In this document: positions 8,252 through 16,443 of the stretch, in pieces
How positions within the stretch are numbered: position 1 is the stretch's first letter
Layout of the letters: every line of letters starts with the position of its first letter
The notes under the pieces: model-generated
Told to the model about the DNA's origin: nothing
Databases searched by the model: none
Seen by the model: the letters and a program-made list of their open reading frames with translations, nothing else
Assembly (NCBI RefSeq): GCF_030167925.1
Contig: NZ_JASKUT010000001.1
Coordinates: 248,001 to 312,000, forward strand
Direction: 5' to 3'
Origin: Paenibacillus silviterrae
GTDB lineage: Bacteria > Bacillota > Bacilli > Paenibacillales > NBRC-103111
Length of the DNA: 64,000 bases
Made by a program: the position numbers and the translations under genes

Positions 8252-10327
8252 ATGATCGTAAATAAAGATACTAGATGCATAAATGATGTCCAAAACAATC
8301 AGATAGTTCATTTTTATTCCGATATGCTGCAGATCCTTTCAGAGCATACAATAGACATTATTAGCATTTGGAATAAACAAAGTGAGTTAATTTTTTCTAC
8401 TTTGGCACTGGAAAGCGGTATTATGAATGAAATGCCAGCCTCTCTTGATGAGCTAATTAATTATATCCATTGGGATGATTGTGATTTATGGAAACAAAGG
8501 ATCGAAGAATCTATGCTAAGTGGAAAAAACTCAACGCTCATACATCGGTTATTAAAAGAAAATCAGATATATTTTGTGAAAACACAGTTTCATTGTATTT
8601 TGGATATGAGTGGAAAGCTGGATTATCTAGTTATCGCAATACGGAATATAACGGATTACATACATTTGCAAAAAAAAATGAAAGAAAACGAACAAATTTA
8701 TCATTTATTATTTAATTCAAGCCCTGACGGAATTTTCGTACTTAATTTAGCTGGGGAATTTACTCAATGCAATGAAGAATGCTCGACAATTACAGGATAC
8801 TCGGTAAACGAATTAAACAACATGCATTTTTCCCAAATTGTCAATCAATCTGATTTTCGAAATTTTATTAAGGCAAGACGTAAATTTCCACTATCTGTAG
8901 ATATGGGTATCGAGCATAAAGATGGAGTTGTAAACCTTGTTAGAATAAAAATCTTGCCTATTATCGTTGAAAAACAAATTAGGGGTTATTTTGGGATTGC
9001 CCGGGACATTACTTTAGCTAAGATAACAGAACAAAAATTTACTAGTCTTGCATATATAGATCATCTTACTAATATTCCAAACCGTTCTTTTTTTGATGAA
9101 ATGGTTTCACAAAAGATTACAAAAAGAGAGCCGTTCACATTATTTATTGTTAATATTAATCGGCTAAAGAGTATTAACGATAATTTAGGACCAAACTATG
9201 GGGATGTTTTACTAATAGAGTTTTCCTGCAAATTAAAATCTATACTGAGGACGGACGATATCTTAGCAAGATTAACCGGTAATGAGTTCGGCATTTTATT
9301 AAAAGGGACTCATAAGCAGTCCATTATTAAGAAATTTATGAGAAATGTGTTTTCACTGCTTGATAAGCCTTTTATTATTGGAAAGCAAGAGATTAGCTTA
9401 CAGACATGCGTTGGGATAAGTAGATTTCCTGAAGATGGTTCAGATAGAGAGGAAATCTTAAAAAAGGCAGGGATTGCAATCACGACTGCAAAAGAGGAAG
9501 TTGGTAATAGTTATAAAATCTATTCAAATACTATGGGGCAGCAAATATTTGAAAGATTCTCATTAGAAAAAGATTTAAGGAAAGCTTTTGAACGTAGAGA
9601 GTTAGAAGTTTATTACCAGCCTCTTGTGAGCGTGTCATCCCAAAATGTCATAGGCCTGGAAGCATTACTTAGATGGAATCATCCAATAAAGGGATATATC
9701 CCACCGGTAGAGTTTATCCCAGTCGCAGAAGATTCAGGGTTGATGGAAAGCATAAGTGAATGGGTATTAAAAAAAGCGTCTCTAGATATTTTTCAACTTA
9801 ATAATCATCATTTGACGGATTTATTTGTTACAGTGAATATTTCAGCGCCCCATTTTCGCAAACCCCAATTTATTAGTACAGTAAAAAAGATTTTAAAAGA
9901 TGTAAATATAAATGAAAGGAATATTAAGCTTGAAATAACTGAGAGTCTCTTGATGAAAGATATTGAACACACGATTAGAATTTTGTTGGAGCTTCAAAAA
10001 ATGGGAATAGAGGTTTACATTGACGACTTCGGCACGGGATATTCCTCACTAAGTTATTTAAAATCGCTCCCGATTGCTGGATTGAAAATTGACAAATCTT
10101 TTGTAACAAACTCACTACTGTTGGAGAAAGATAAAGCCATCGTGAAGGCGATAATAAACTTAGCACAAATATTAGATTTGAAAGTAACGGCTGAGGGGGT
10201 AGAAACCAAAGAACAATTGAAGTTGTTACAGATGTACCAGTGTGATTATTTCCAAGGTTTCCTTTTCTCCAAACCGGAACAACTAGGTAAAATCGGCCGA
10301 TTTATAACAAAGTCCTTTTGCCCTTGA
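8252..10327 (+). CDS. PAS-GGDEF-EAL protein, probable c-di-GMP phosphodiesterase
   Basis: A 691-residue cytosolic protein; ATG 8252 is preferred over GTG 8243 because AGGTG lies 8 nt before it. It has two PAS-like domains (about 20-140 and 145-265), GGDEF (about 270-420) and EAL (about 430-685). The GGDEF signature is degenerate (TGNEF) while an RTDD sequence resembling the inhibitory I-site remains, so cyclase activity is unlikely. The EAL domain keeps EALLRW, the ITESLL acid, DDFGTGYSS, LKIDKSFV and EGVET, so hydrolysis of c-di-GMP is expected. It is the first gene after box promoter A; the CsoR-like and ComA-like genes follow closely and may share the transcript. Confidence 0.9.
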   Translation: MIVNKDTRCINDVQNNQIVHFYSDMLQILSEHTIDIISIWNKQSELIFSTLALESGIMNEMPASLDELINYIHWDDCDLWKQRIEESMLSGKNSTLIHRLLKENQIYFVKTQFHCILDMSGKLDYLVIAIRNITDYIHLQKKMKENEQIYHLLFNSSPDGIFVLNLAGEFTQCNEECSTITGYSVNELNNMHFSQIVNQSDFRNFIKARRKFPLSVDMGIEHKDGVVNLVRIKILPIIVEKQIRGYFGIARDITLAKITEQKFTSLAYIDHLTNIPNRSFFDEMVSQKITKREPFTLFIVNINRLKSINDNLGPNYGDVLLIEFSCKLKSILRTDDILARLTGNEFGILLKGTHKQSIIKKFMRNVFSLLDKPFIIGKQEISLQTCVGISRFPEDGSDREEILKKAGIAITTAKEEVGNSYKIYSNTMGQQIFERFSLEKDLRKAFERRELEVYYQPLVSVSSQNVIGLEALLRWNHPIKGYIPPVEFIPVAEDSGLMESISEWVLKKASLDIFQLNNHHLTDLFVTVNISAPHFRKPQFISTVKKILKDVNINERNIKLEITESLLMKDIEHTIRILLELQKMGIEVYIDDFGTGYSSLSYLKSLPIAGLKIDKSFVTNSLLLEKDKAIVKAIINLAQILDLKVTAEGVETKEQLKLLQMYQCDYFQGFLFSKPEQLGKIGRFITKSFCP

Positions 10328-10337
10328 CTTAGGAGGT

Positions 10338-10640
10338 ATGCTTATTTATATAATTTCTACTAATGAAAAAAAGGAAAGTCACAGATCGATTAAAACTAGA
10401 AAAAATCTATTGAATCGGCTGAATAGGATTGAAGGTCAGATTAGAGGTCTCAAAAGGTTAATCGAGAGTGATGCTCATTGTGATGATGTATTAATCCAGA
10501 TAGCGGCCGCACATTCAGCATTAAATAATGTTGGCAAATTAATCATTGCAGAGCATATAAGAGGCTATGCTATGGAACGAATTAAGTCCGGTGACGACAA
10601 TGTAATGAATGAACTTTTAGTGACTTTAAGTAAAATATAA
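10338..10640 (+). CDS. CsoR/FrmR-family repressor with incomplete copper triad
   Basis: A 100-residue all-helical DUF156 repressor (RLNRIEGQIRGLKRLIE). The family uses Cys-His-Cys to bind Cu(I). Here Cys48 and His73 have the correct 25-residue spacing, but the third ligand position is Tyr77, so a CsoR-type copper site is incomplete. That argues for another metal, or for a formaldehyde/thiol sensor of the FrmR kind, which relies mainly on the first Cys. AGGAGG lies only one base before ATG 10338, so the real start may be a few codons downstream. It lies 10 bp after the GGDEF-EAL gene, probably in one operon. No efflux or detoxification target sits beside it, so its operator is unknown. Confidence 0.85.
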   Translation: MLIYIISTNEKKESHRSIKTRKNLLNRLNRIEGQIRGLKRLIESDAHCDDVLIQIAAAHSALNNVGKLIIAEHIRGYAMERIKSGDDNVMNELLVTLSKI

Positions 10641-10700
10641 CAAAGCATAAAATAGTTTCCCAGTTAAGATAAAACAAAATTATATAGAAAGGTGAGCTAA

Positions 10701-11348
10701 ATGGAAATATTATTGGTCGATGACCATCGCTCAGTGATTGAAGGTACAAAAATGTTAATTGAGTCGGAACCGGGTATGAACGTAACGATAGAGACGAATG
10801 TTTTTGGCGTACTAGACCTTGTTCAACATTGTACGTATGACGTAATGTTGTTTGACCTATATATGCCACATATTAATGGTGTTGATTTGGCAAAACAAGT
10901 TCGGGACATTGCCCCTAGTGCAACAATACTAATTTATTCCGGTTCTGATATATCACCCCATTTCAATATGTTGATGGAATCGGGAATTTCAGGTTTCATA
11001 GCCAAAACCTCTACCCGTGAGCAACTAATTAATGCAATAATTTGCGCTGCTAGAAAAGAGGCAATAGTTCCTATGCACCTTCTTAGCCAATTAAGAAGAC
11101 AAGAAATCATCATTCAGGGGGATAAAGGGCAGGAGCAGACGATTATATCAAGAGAGGAATATAAGTTACTGTCTGAAATAGCCAACGGGAAAAATAATAA
11201 AGAAATTTCAAAGGCGTTGATGATAAGTCAACGATCCTTAGAGTATAGTTTAACTGAATTGTTCCATAAATTACATGTTACTTCTAGAGCTGAGCTTATT
11301 AGGAGAGCTAAGAATTTAGGTGTTCTTCCGAAAGAAGAGTTAATTTAA
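10701..11348 (+). CDS. ComA-like response regulator (receiver plus LuxR-type HTH)
   Basis: A 215-residue regulator with a receiver (about 1-120; DD at 7-8, phospho-acceptor Asp52 in LFDLYMP) and a LuxR/GerE HTH (about 148-210). The C-terminal stretch RSLEYSLTELFHKLHVTSRA closely parallels the end of Bacillus ComA (RSIEYSLTSIFNKL), and the N-terminal DDHRSVIEGTK also fits ComA. The start is ATG 10701 behind AAAGGTGAG. It lies 60 bp behind the CsoR-like gene in the operon led by box promoter A. Known ComA binds TTGCGG-N4-CCGCAA; six promoters in the window carry phased TTGCG half-sites, so this protein is the best candidate for their activator, and it would then activate its own operon. The cognate kinase is probably the PAS/HisKA_3 protein at 5464. 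The assignment as functional ComA in competence is not implied. Confidence 0.85.
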   Translation: MEILLVDDHRSVIEGTKMLIESEPGMNVTIETNVFGVLDLVQHCTYDVMLFDLYMPHINGVDLAKQVRDIAPSATILIYSGSDISPHFNMLMESGISGFIAKTSTREQLINAIICAARKEAIVPMHLLSQLRRQEIIIQGDKGQEQTIISREEYKLLSEIANGKNNKEISKALMISQRSLEYSLTELFHKLHVTSRAELIRRAKNLGVLPKEELI

Positions 11349-11399
11349 ACAGAATGTCAAAAAGTTAAACAATTTTATATCAGGTAAGGTGTTTGCATT

Positions 11400-11819
11400 A
11401 TGGGAGTATTCGCAGCTAAAAGGAATATTGAAGTGATGACAAAATTCAATACCAACTATGAGTTGATAAGCAGAATCCTAGAGGATCAAAAAAGAGATAT
11501 CAGAATAATTAATGAACTACTGAGAGACGACAGCAATATGACGACCGAAGACCTTATAAAAATTCATATGTTAAGCATGTCCATTAATAAGTTTCTAAAT
11601 CCGATAGCAACGTTAATAGCAGTTATTATTGAGGATAAAGAAACCATGATGGCGATGATCGAGTCGGAAGCAATTAATCCTAATGTAGGGTACCAATCGT
11701 TAAGTACCATGACAAATAAAATAACCACAATTAAAAATAGTATGGCTAGGGTATTGGAAAATCTTAATTTCATTAATGAGAGATTATTAATGAAGAAGCA
11801 AGTAGATATCATACATTAA
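11400..11819 (+). CDS. Hypothetical helical protein
   Basis: A 139-residue protein from ATG 11400 behind AAGGTG. It is rich in Ile, Met, Asn and Glu and predicted almost entirely helical, with no TM segment or signal peptide; heptad-like spacing suggests a coiled coil or helical bundle. I recognise no family. It follows the ComA-like regulator by 51 bp, so it is probably the last gene of the same operon and may modulate that signalling system. Confidence 0.6.
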   Translation: MGVFAAKRNIEVMTKFNTNYELISRILEDQKRDIRIINELLRDDSNMTTEDLIKIHMLSMSINKFLNPIATLIAVIIEDKETMMAMIESEAINPNVGYQSLSTMTNKITTIKNSMARVLENLNFINERLLMKKQVDIIH

Positions 11820-12177
11820 GCAAATCCTTCATTTTATTCATATTGAGTTCACAATGCCGGGTTATACTTTCGCAAGGGTGGCAACGGACGGAACTCAAAT
11901 ATACAAAGTGGGGAATACTGCTATGATAGATGTTTATACCAATGATGATCTTAAACCGAACACATCCACAAAGCTTCTTTATGTTTACTATTAAATTCAT
12001 ATGATTATTTTGCACGTTCTATCTTCACCGGAACTTTTTAGCGTTGTTTCCTCTGGCTATAACTTAGCTAAGAATACAATTGTATTCGCGAATATCGGAA
12101 TGACACTTTATTGCATTTTCGACTCATTAAGAACAAAAAGAGTAGCAAATGATTGTATGGAACTAACACCTAAATGA
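11820..12177 (+). other. Gene-poor stretch with two weak small reading frames
   Basis: No strong gene is visible. Two short plus-strand frames look protein-like but lack ribosome binding sites: 11854-11994 (46 residues, containing VATDGTQIYKVGNTAMIDVY) and 12001-12177 (58 residues, ending DCMELTPK). The latter's TGA at 12175 lies directly in front of the ATG of the next small frame. They may be decayed remnants. Confidence 0.3.
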
Positions 12178-12318
12178 ATGTTTAATGTAATGGATAGAAT
12201 GCTTAACTGGATGCAGAGACGGATGGGTCATAATGCTATGCGCATTATGATGATACTAATGGATTTGATTGTTATTTGGATGTGTGTAGCATTCACCCTT
12301 GCTTTATTATCTTCCTGA
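12178..12318 (+). CDS. Possible small Met-rich membrane protein
   Basis: A 46-residue frame (ATG 12178, or ATG 12190) whose second half is one hydrophobic helix (MMILMDLIVIWMCVAFTLAL) after a basic Met/Arg-rich N-terminus, as in inside-positive single-span proteins. It directly abuts the stop of a preceding short frame, so coupled translation is possible; no clear ribosome binding site is present. It ends 36 bp before the second DJ-1-like membrane protein. Confidence 0.35.
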   Translation: MFNVMDRMLNWMQRRMGHNAMRIMMILMDLIVIWMCVAFTLALLSS

Positions 12319-12354
12319 TATATAGCAATTATTTTTGATAGGAGGTACAACGAG

Positions 12355-13701
12355 TTGATCAAATTAGTACTTAGATTTTTGATTTATTTATCTTTATTTA
12401 TTCTGTTTGTAGGGGGAACGGGCGCTGTCGGGGCAGTTAACTCGCGTGCTAATTGGCTTTCCTCTCGTGACACTAGTACTTCTTCACTTCAAGGCGTTAA
12501 TGTGGCTAAGTATAATCCATCTAAACCTACTGTGGCTGTTGTATTAGGTAATCCAGTAACTGAGGTATTTGATTTTATGGTGCCATATGAAATGTTTGCG
12601 ATGACTGAAGCCTATAATGTTTACGCTGTTGCCCCAACAAAACAAATCACTTCCTTAACTGGCGGACTGGATATAGCACCACATTTTTCATTTGAAGAAA
12701 TGGATAAAATGCTTGGAAAAAGTCCAGATCTTATCGTAGTTCCTTATATTCCTATGGTTGATGAAAATAAATATCAGCCTGTTAAAGAATGGTTACAAAA
12801 GCATGCTAACACCCAAATATTAAGCATTTGTTCCGGATCCATGAATCTTGCAGACGCAGGGTTGTTAAAAGGGAAAACATCAACCATACACTGGAGAATT
12901 GTTAACTCGGTAAAAAATAAATATAAAGATACTAATTGGGTTAGAAATCAACGTTATGTTCAAGATGGAAACATCACTGCTTCGGCTGGACTCACATCGG
13001 GAATCGATGCGACTTTACATGTCATTTCTCAGCAATTAGGTGAACCTATAGCCGAGAGGGTTGCCAAAGAATTAAATTACCCTTCCTATCATTTTGTAAA
13101 GAATCCTAAAGTAGACCCTTATTATATTGATAAGACCGAAGTCATTTATTACTTAAACCTGGCATTTCAGTTAAACAAGAAAAAGATAGGCGTGTTACTT
13201 TACGATGGAATAGAAGAAAGTGCACTGACCTCAATATTCGATACCTTCGCCCCACTTGGAACAACTAAGATCTTTACTATTTCGGATTCCATAAGGCCTA
13301 TCGTGACAAAACATAACCTAAATCTGATTCCAAGGTATGCAAGCTCTGCAGCACCTGAAATAGATAGATTATTTGCTACAGGCGCGGAATCGTTAACCTT
13401 ATCAACAGAAGAAGTAAAACAGTGGAGAGAGGTAAACAATAGAGTAGAGCCGGAGTTCATTCATAGTGACAATCCAACCAGATTTGTTTTTGATGCGGCG
13501 CTACAGCAGCTGGCTAAGCAAGAGGATATTCTAACCGCCAAATGGGATGCTAAACGATTAGAATATCGTGCAGATCAACTTAAGCTTGAAGGCAATAAGT
13601 TCCCTCTAGAATCATTAATGAATTTATGTTTACTTGGTATCTTAGCATTTTTATCCGCTTTTTATATTGATAGACGTTTTATTTTAAGAAAGATTAAATA
13701 A
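12355..13701 (+). CDS. Membrane-anchored tandem DJ-1/PfpI-like protein, paralogue 2
   Basis: A 448-residue paralogue of the protein at 3609. The start is TTG 12355, 9 nt after GGAGG. It has an N-terminal TM (about 3-27), a DJ-1/PfpI-like domain with SICSGSMNLADAG as nucleophile elbow, a second DJ-1-like half (KIGVLLYDGIEESAL) and a C-terminal TM (about 420-440). Shared blocks with paralogue 1 include LAKQEDI.TA, KRLEYRADQ.KLEG and YPSYHF.KNP, showing recent common ancestry over the full length. Both copies flank the PAS/ComA-like signalling cluster, so the block may have been duplicated or the proteins may sense for it. No catalytic acid-base partner can be assigned with confidence. Confidence 0.75.
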   Translation: MIKLVLRFLIYLSLFILFVGGTGAVGAVNSRANWLSSRDTSTSSLQGVNVAKYNPSKPTVAVVLGNPVTEVFDFMVPYEMFAMTEAYNVYAVAPTKQITSLTGGLDIAPHFSFEEMDKMLGKSPDLIVVPYIPMVDENKYQPVKEWLQKHANTQILSICSGSMNLADAGLLKGKTSTIHWRIVNSVKNKYKDTNWVRNQRYVQDGNITASAGLTSGIDATLHVISQQLGEPIAERVAKELNYPSYHFVKNPKVDPYYIDKTEVIYYLNLAFQLNKKKIGVLLYDGIEESALTSIFDTFAPLGTTKIFTISDSIRPIVTKHNLNLIPRYASSAAPEIDRLFATGAESLTLSTEEVKQWREVNNRVEPEFIHSDNPTRFVFDAALQQLAKQEDILTAKWDAKRLEYRADQLKLEGNKFPLESLMNLCLLGILAFLSAFYIDRRFILRKIK

Positions 13702-13717
13702 CATTTGCGATATCAGT

Positions 13718-13748
13718 GACTTCTGAATTTTAGGGGTCTTTTTTTTAT
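13718..13748 (+). terminator. Terminator after DJ-1 paralogue 2
   Basis: GACTTCT pairs with AGGGGTC using two G-U pairs, followed by a long T tract. Confidence 0.5.
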
Positions 13749-13812
13749 TTTTATAAGATAAAGCAAAATTCATAGTAGATTATAGGAAAAATTCCTTTCA
13801 TCAAGTCAAATT

Positions 13813-13888
13813 TTGCGTGAATACCTAATTTTTTTGCGTGAGATTGCTCATAAATTGCGGAACAAGGTATCTCAATATGGTGTACGAT
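13813..13888 (+). promoter_or_regulatory. Triple TTGCG-box promoter B
   Basis: TTGCG at 13813, 13834 and 13855 (exact 21-bp steps) and a -10 hexamer TACGAT at 13883-13888, the same offset as in promoter A. It drives the small gene at 13941 with a predicted leader of about 45 nt. Confidence 0.8.
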
Positions 13889-13940
13889 ATTCCTATATAA
13901 AAATAAAGATTGAAATGAATATAATTGGAAGGTGATATTC

Positions 13941-14120
13941 ATGGAAAACGAGCTCACAATATTGGAGAAGAAGCAACTAGAAGAGGTAAAGAACAATATA
14001 TCAACTAGATACACAAGGATACTTACTCATTCAGAGCTGGATCAACTACTGTATGCTATCGAGGAGAACTTCAAGTATTCCATTAAGAAAGCAAAGGAGT
14101 CCATAAAATTTAATTTTTAG
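13941..14120 (+). CDS. Small charged protein, weakly Spo0E-like
   Basis: A 59-residue protein, start ATG 13941 behind GGAAGGTG. It is highly charged and helical, with LEEVKNNI and a central HSELDQLL. The S-x-x-LD-x-L pattern of Spo0E-like aspartyl phosphatases is vaguely similar, but the usual first helix and spacing are not convincing, so this is only a hint. It is controlled by box promoter B, which ties it to the signalling regulon. A 12-residue frame (14144-14182, METKRLLVQMEN) with a good ribosome binding site follows it and may be a leader or a remnant. Confidence 0.55.
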   Translation: MENELTILEKKQLEEVKNNISTRYTRILTHSELDQLLYAIEENFKYSIKKAKESIKFNF

Positions 14121-14220
14121 AAAGACTACTAGGGAGGAGAAGGATGGAAACAAAACGGTTGTTAGTCCAAATGGAAAATTAAGAAAAAGTATTTTTTAAA
14201 AAAGGAGTGATTTATCATAA

Positions 14221-14597
14221 ATGAATATAATTCGAACTTTAGAAGAAAGCTGGGTTCATACAAACAATATTAATCAAAAAATGATGGAGGTCGAGAGACT
14301 CTCTATCCAAATGAATATGCTTCTATATACGTTTTCTAATTCAGTATTTATTAATTTTGCCAAAGAATACTCGCTTACAAAGAGGGAATTGGAAATCACT
14401 AAGTTACTTGTCGTTGAGGGGTTACGGGATGAAGATTAAGTAACCATCTGTATGTTACAGAAAAGACAGTACGGAACCATCTTTCGAGCGTTAGGAAAAA
14501 AACAGTTACTAAATCGTGTCGCGAACTACAAGCACTTATATCGTTATACCTTCGAATTTATTACACGGCTAAAATTAATGCAGTTGATACCATCTAG
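14221..14597 (+). pseudogene. LuxR/GerE-type HTH regulator with frameshift
   Basis: The first frame (14221-14439, ATG behind AGGAGTGAT) encodes a helical N-terminus, then TKRELEITKLLVVEGLRDED, the start of a LuxR-type HTH, and stops. One base back, the next frame continues without interruption: LSNHLYVTEKTVRNHLSSVR, then RELQALISLYL, ending in TAG at 14595-14597. A single lost T (GATT for GATTT) near 14436 explains it. Restored, the protein would be about 125 residues and a member of the same DNA-binding superfamily as the ComA-like regulator. It could be a decayed gene, a sequencing error, or less likely a recoded one. Confidence 0.75.
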
Positions 14598-14733
14598 CAT
14601 AAAAGAATGAACTTGGTATGATTTTGTATTTTTTTTCGAGCAGGGGTTTGTCAAGAATTATCGGTTAGACAATCTGAGAAATTAACAACTACCGTAAAGG
14701 TTTAAAATGTTGTGAGTAAAGGGGATGGATTCC

Positions 14734-14910
14734 ATGGACCAAGATAAGGAGCTACAACAAATCAAAGAAAGATTGAGCACTATCGAGAAACAGATTCAAG
14801 AAAAATCTCGTTCCTCTAACGTGTCTAAATTTATAATAGGATTTGTTGTAGTTTTTATTCTTATGATGTTTTTAATTGGAATTGTTCAATTTATAAGCAC
14901 ACAACCGTAA
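14734..14910 (+). CDS. Small coiled-coil single-span membrane protein
   Basis: A 58-residue protein. ATG 14734 is preferred to ATG 14725 because AAAGGGG sits at the right distance. Residues 1-25 form a charged amphipathic helix (LQQIKERLSTIEKQI); residues about 32-55 are a TM helix ending near the C-terminus. There is no recognised family. A weak terminator follows. Confidence 0.55.
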   Translation: MDQDKELQQIKERLSTIEKQIQEKSRSSNVSKFIIGFVVVFILMMFLIGIVQFISTQP

Positions 14911-14920
14911 TTGTAAAAAC

Positions 14921-14950
14921 TCAATCGTCCTTTTCATAGGGCGGTTTTAA
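14921..14950 (+). terminator. Weak terminator
   Basis: AATCGTCC/GGGCGGTT stem with two G-U pairs, followed by TTAATTT. Confidence 0.4.
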
Positions 14951-15057
14951 TTTGAAAGAAAGTCAACATATATTTAGTTATAACTATAGCCAATAATATA
15001 GAAAAGAGCAGGATACGTGTGACTCCTACTCATTTTAAGGTGTTAATCGATTTTCAG

Positions 15058-15065
15058 TTGTCTCT
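15058..15065. repeat. Left 8-bp target duplication of the IS256-type element
   Basis: TTGTCTCT directly precedes the left inverted repeat and recurs exactly at 16413-16420 directly after the right one. Confidence 0.9.
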
Positions 15066-16412
15066 GAGTCTGTAAAATATTCTGTGTAAACTCTCAAACC
15101 GAATTTAGATTACAATAAGAGAAAGGTTGGTTTGAGAGGATGGCACCCATGGCGAGATTCAGTAAGGAACAAGTAAAGGCGTTTGTGAAGGAGAATAACC
15201 TCAAGACGATGGACGATGTTCAATCCGCACTAAAGGAGTTGTTTGCAGAGACGCTGCAATCGATGCTGGAAGCGGAATTGGACACGGAACTAGGCTATGA
15301 AAAGCATGACGTGAAGAGCAAAACGACGTCTAACAGCCGTAACGGTAAGAGCAAGAAGACCGTAACGAGCGAGTATGGAGACGTCGAGATTAGCGTTCCA
15401 CGCGACCGTAATGGTGTGTTCGAGCCTGTTATCGTGAAGAAGCATCAGTCCACGGTGACCGGCATTGAGGACCAGATCATCGCTATGTACGCCAAGGGTG
15501 TCAGCACACGGGATATCCAGGATCATCTGAATCACCTGTACGGCATTGACGTCTCTCCAACAATGATCTCGAACGTAACGAACAAGATTGTACCCCTCAT
15601 TAAAGAATGGCAGAATCGGCCGCTGCAGAGCATCTATGCGGTCGTCTTTATGGACGCCATTCACTACAAAGTGAAGCAAGACGGCGCCATTGTGAACAAG
15701 GCGCTTACATGGTCATTGGTATTCGATTTAGACGGCAACAAGGACGTGCTGGGCATGTGGATTGGGGAGAACGAGTCTTCGAAATTCTGGCTCAGCGTAC
15801 TTAACGACCTTCGTAACCGTGGTGTTCAAGACATTCTGATCACCTGTGTAGATAACCTGACGGGCTTCTCCCAGGCGATTTCCGCCTGTTATCCAAATAC
15901 GGAGATCCAGAAGTGCATCATCCACCAGATTCGTAACTCTACCCGTTATGTATCTTACAAGGATTTGAAAAAGGTAACTGCTGATCTGAAGCCGATCTAT
16001 AAAGCAGTTACCGAAGAAGCAGCCTTGTTGGAGTTGGATCGTTTTGAAGACACATGGGGCAGCAAATACCCCCTCATTGTCCGTTCCTGGCGCAACAATT
16101 GGGAGGAACTCTCCACCTTCTTCAAATACCGGCCAGAGTTCCGTAAGCTGATCTACACGACAAACATGATTGAGAGCTACCATCGCCAGCTTCGCAAAGT
16201 CACAAAAGGAAAGAGCATTTTCCCAAGCGATGAAGCGCTGCTGAAAATGCTCTACTTAGCGACGATGGATGTGACTCGCAAATGGACAGGTCGTGTACAA
16301 AACTGGGGGCAGATGCTCCTCCAGCTCTCCGTTTTCGTCCCCGACCGGATCGGTCATTATTTGCGTTAGAATTTTGCTTTAAGAGGGTTTACACAAAATA
16401 CTGGACAGACCC
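15066..16412 (+). mobile_element. Complete IS256-family insertion sequence, 1347 bp
   Basis: Imperfect terminal inverted repeats of about 28 bp (left GAGTCTGTAAAATATTCTGT, right read inward GGGTCTGTCCAGTATTTTGT) bracket one transposase gene and are flanked by an exact 8-bp target duplication, as usual for the family. The element lies between two convergent genes and interrupts neither. Its GC content is higher than the surroundings, and intact ends plus a perfect duplication point to recent arrival. Confidence 0.92.
15140..16369 (+). CDS. IS256-family (mutator-type) transposase
   Basis: A full-length 409-residue DDE transposase. The N-terminal SKEQVKAFVKENNLKTMDDV and ELGYEKHD blocks, the first Asp in VVFMDAIHYKV, the second Asp in ITCVDNLTGFSQAI and the C-terminal Glu in TTNMIESYHRQLRKVTKGK are all present, so it should be active. 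The start is ATG 15140 or the nearby ATG 15149. The minus-strand and alternative-frame reading frames inside it are shadows. Confidence 0.96.
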   Translation: MAPMARFSKEQVKAFVKENNLKTMDDVQSALKELFAETLQSMLEAELDTELGYEKHDVKSKTTSNSRNGKSKKTVTSEYGDVEISVPRDRNGVFEPVIVKKHQSTVTGIEDQIIAMYAKGVSTRDIQDHLNHLYGIDVSPTMISNVTNKIVPLIKEWQNRPLQSIYAVVFMDAIHYKVKQDGAIVNKALTWSLVFDLDGNKDVLGMWIGENESSKFWLSVLNDLRNRGVQDILITCVDNLTGFSQAISACYPNTEIQKCIIHQIRNSTRYVSYKDLKKVTADLKPIYKAVTEEAALLELDRFEDTWGSKYPLIVRSWRNNWEELSTFFKYRPEFRKLIYTTNMIESYHRQLRKVTKGKSIFPSDEALLKMLYLATMDVTRKWTGRVQNWGQMLLQLSVFVPDRIGHYLR

Positions 16413-16420
16413 TTGTCTCT
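16413..16420. repeat. Right 8-bp target duplication of the IS256-type element
   Basis: TTGTCTCT, identical to 15058-15065, directly after the right inverted repeat. Confidence 0.9.
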
Positions 16421-16443
16421 CGTAAGTTGAACATAGTATCTGA

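Noticed and set aside
10701..11348. A full competence/quorum (comQXPA) locus
   Set aside because: No comX, comQ or membrane comP is present; only the ComA-like regulator and a PAS kinase with a ComP-like core.
15290..16183. Open frames antisense and out of frame to the IS transposase
   Set aside because: They overlap a clear transposase gene, have no ribosome binding site or family likeness, and follow from its codon use.
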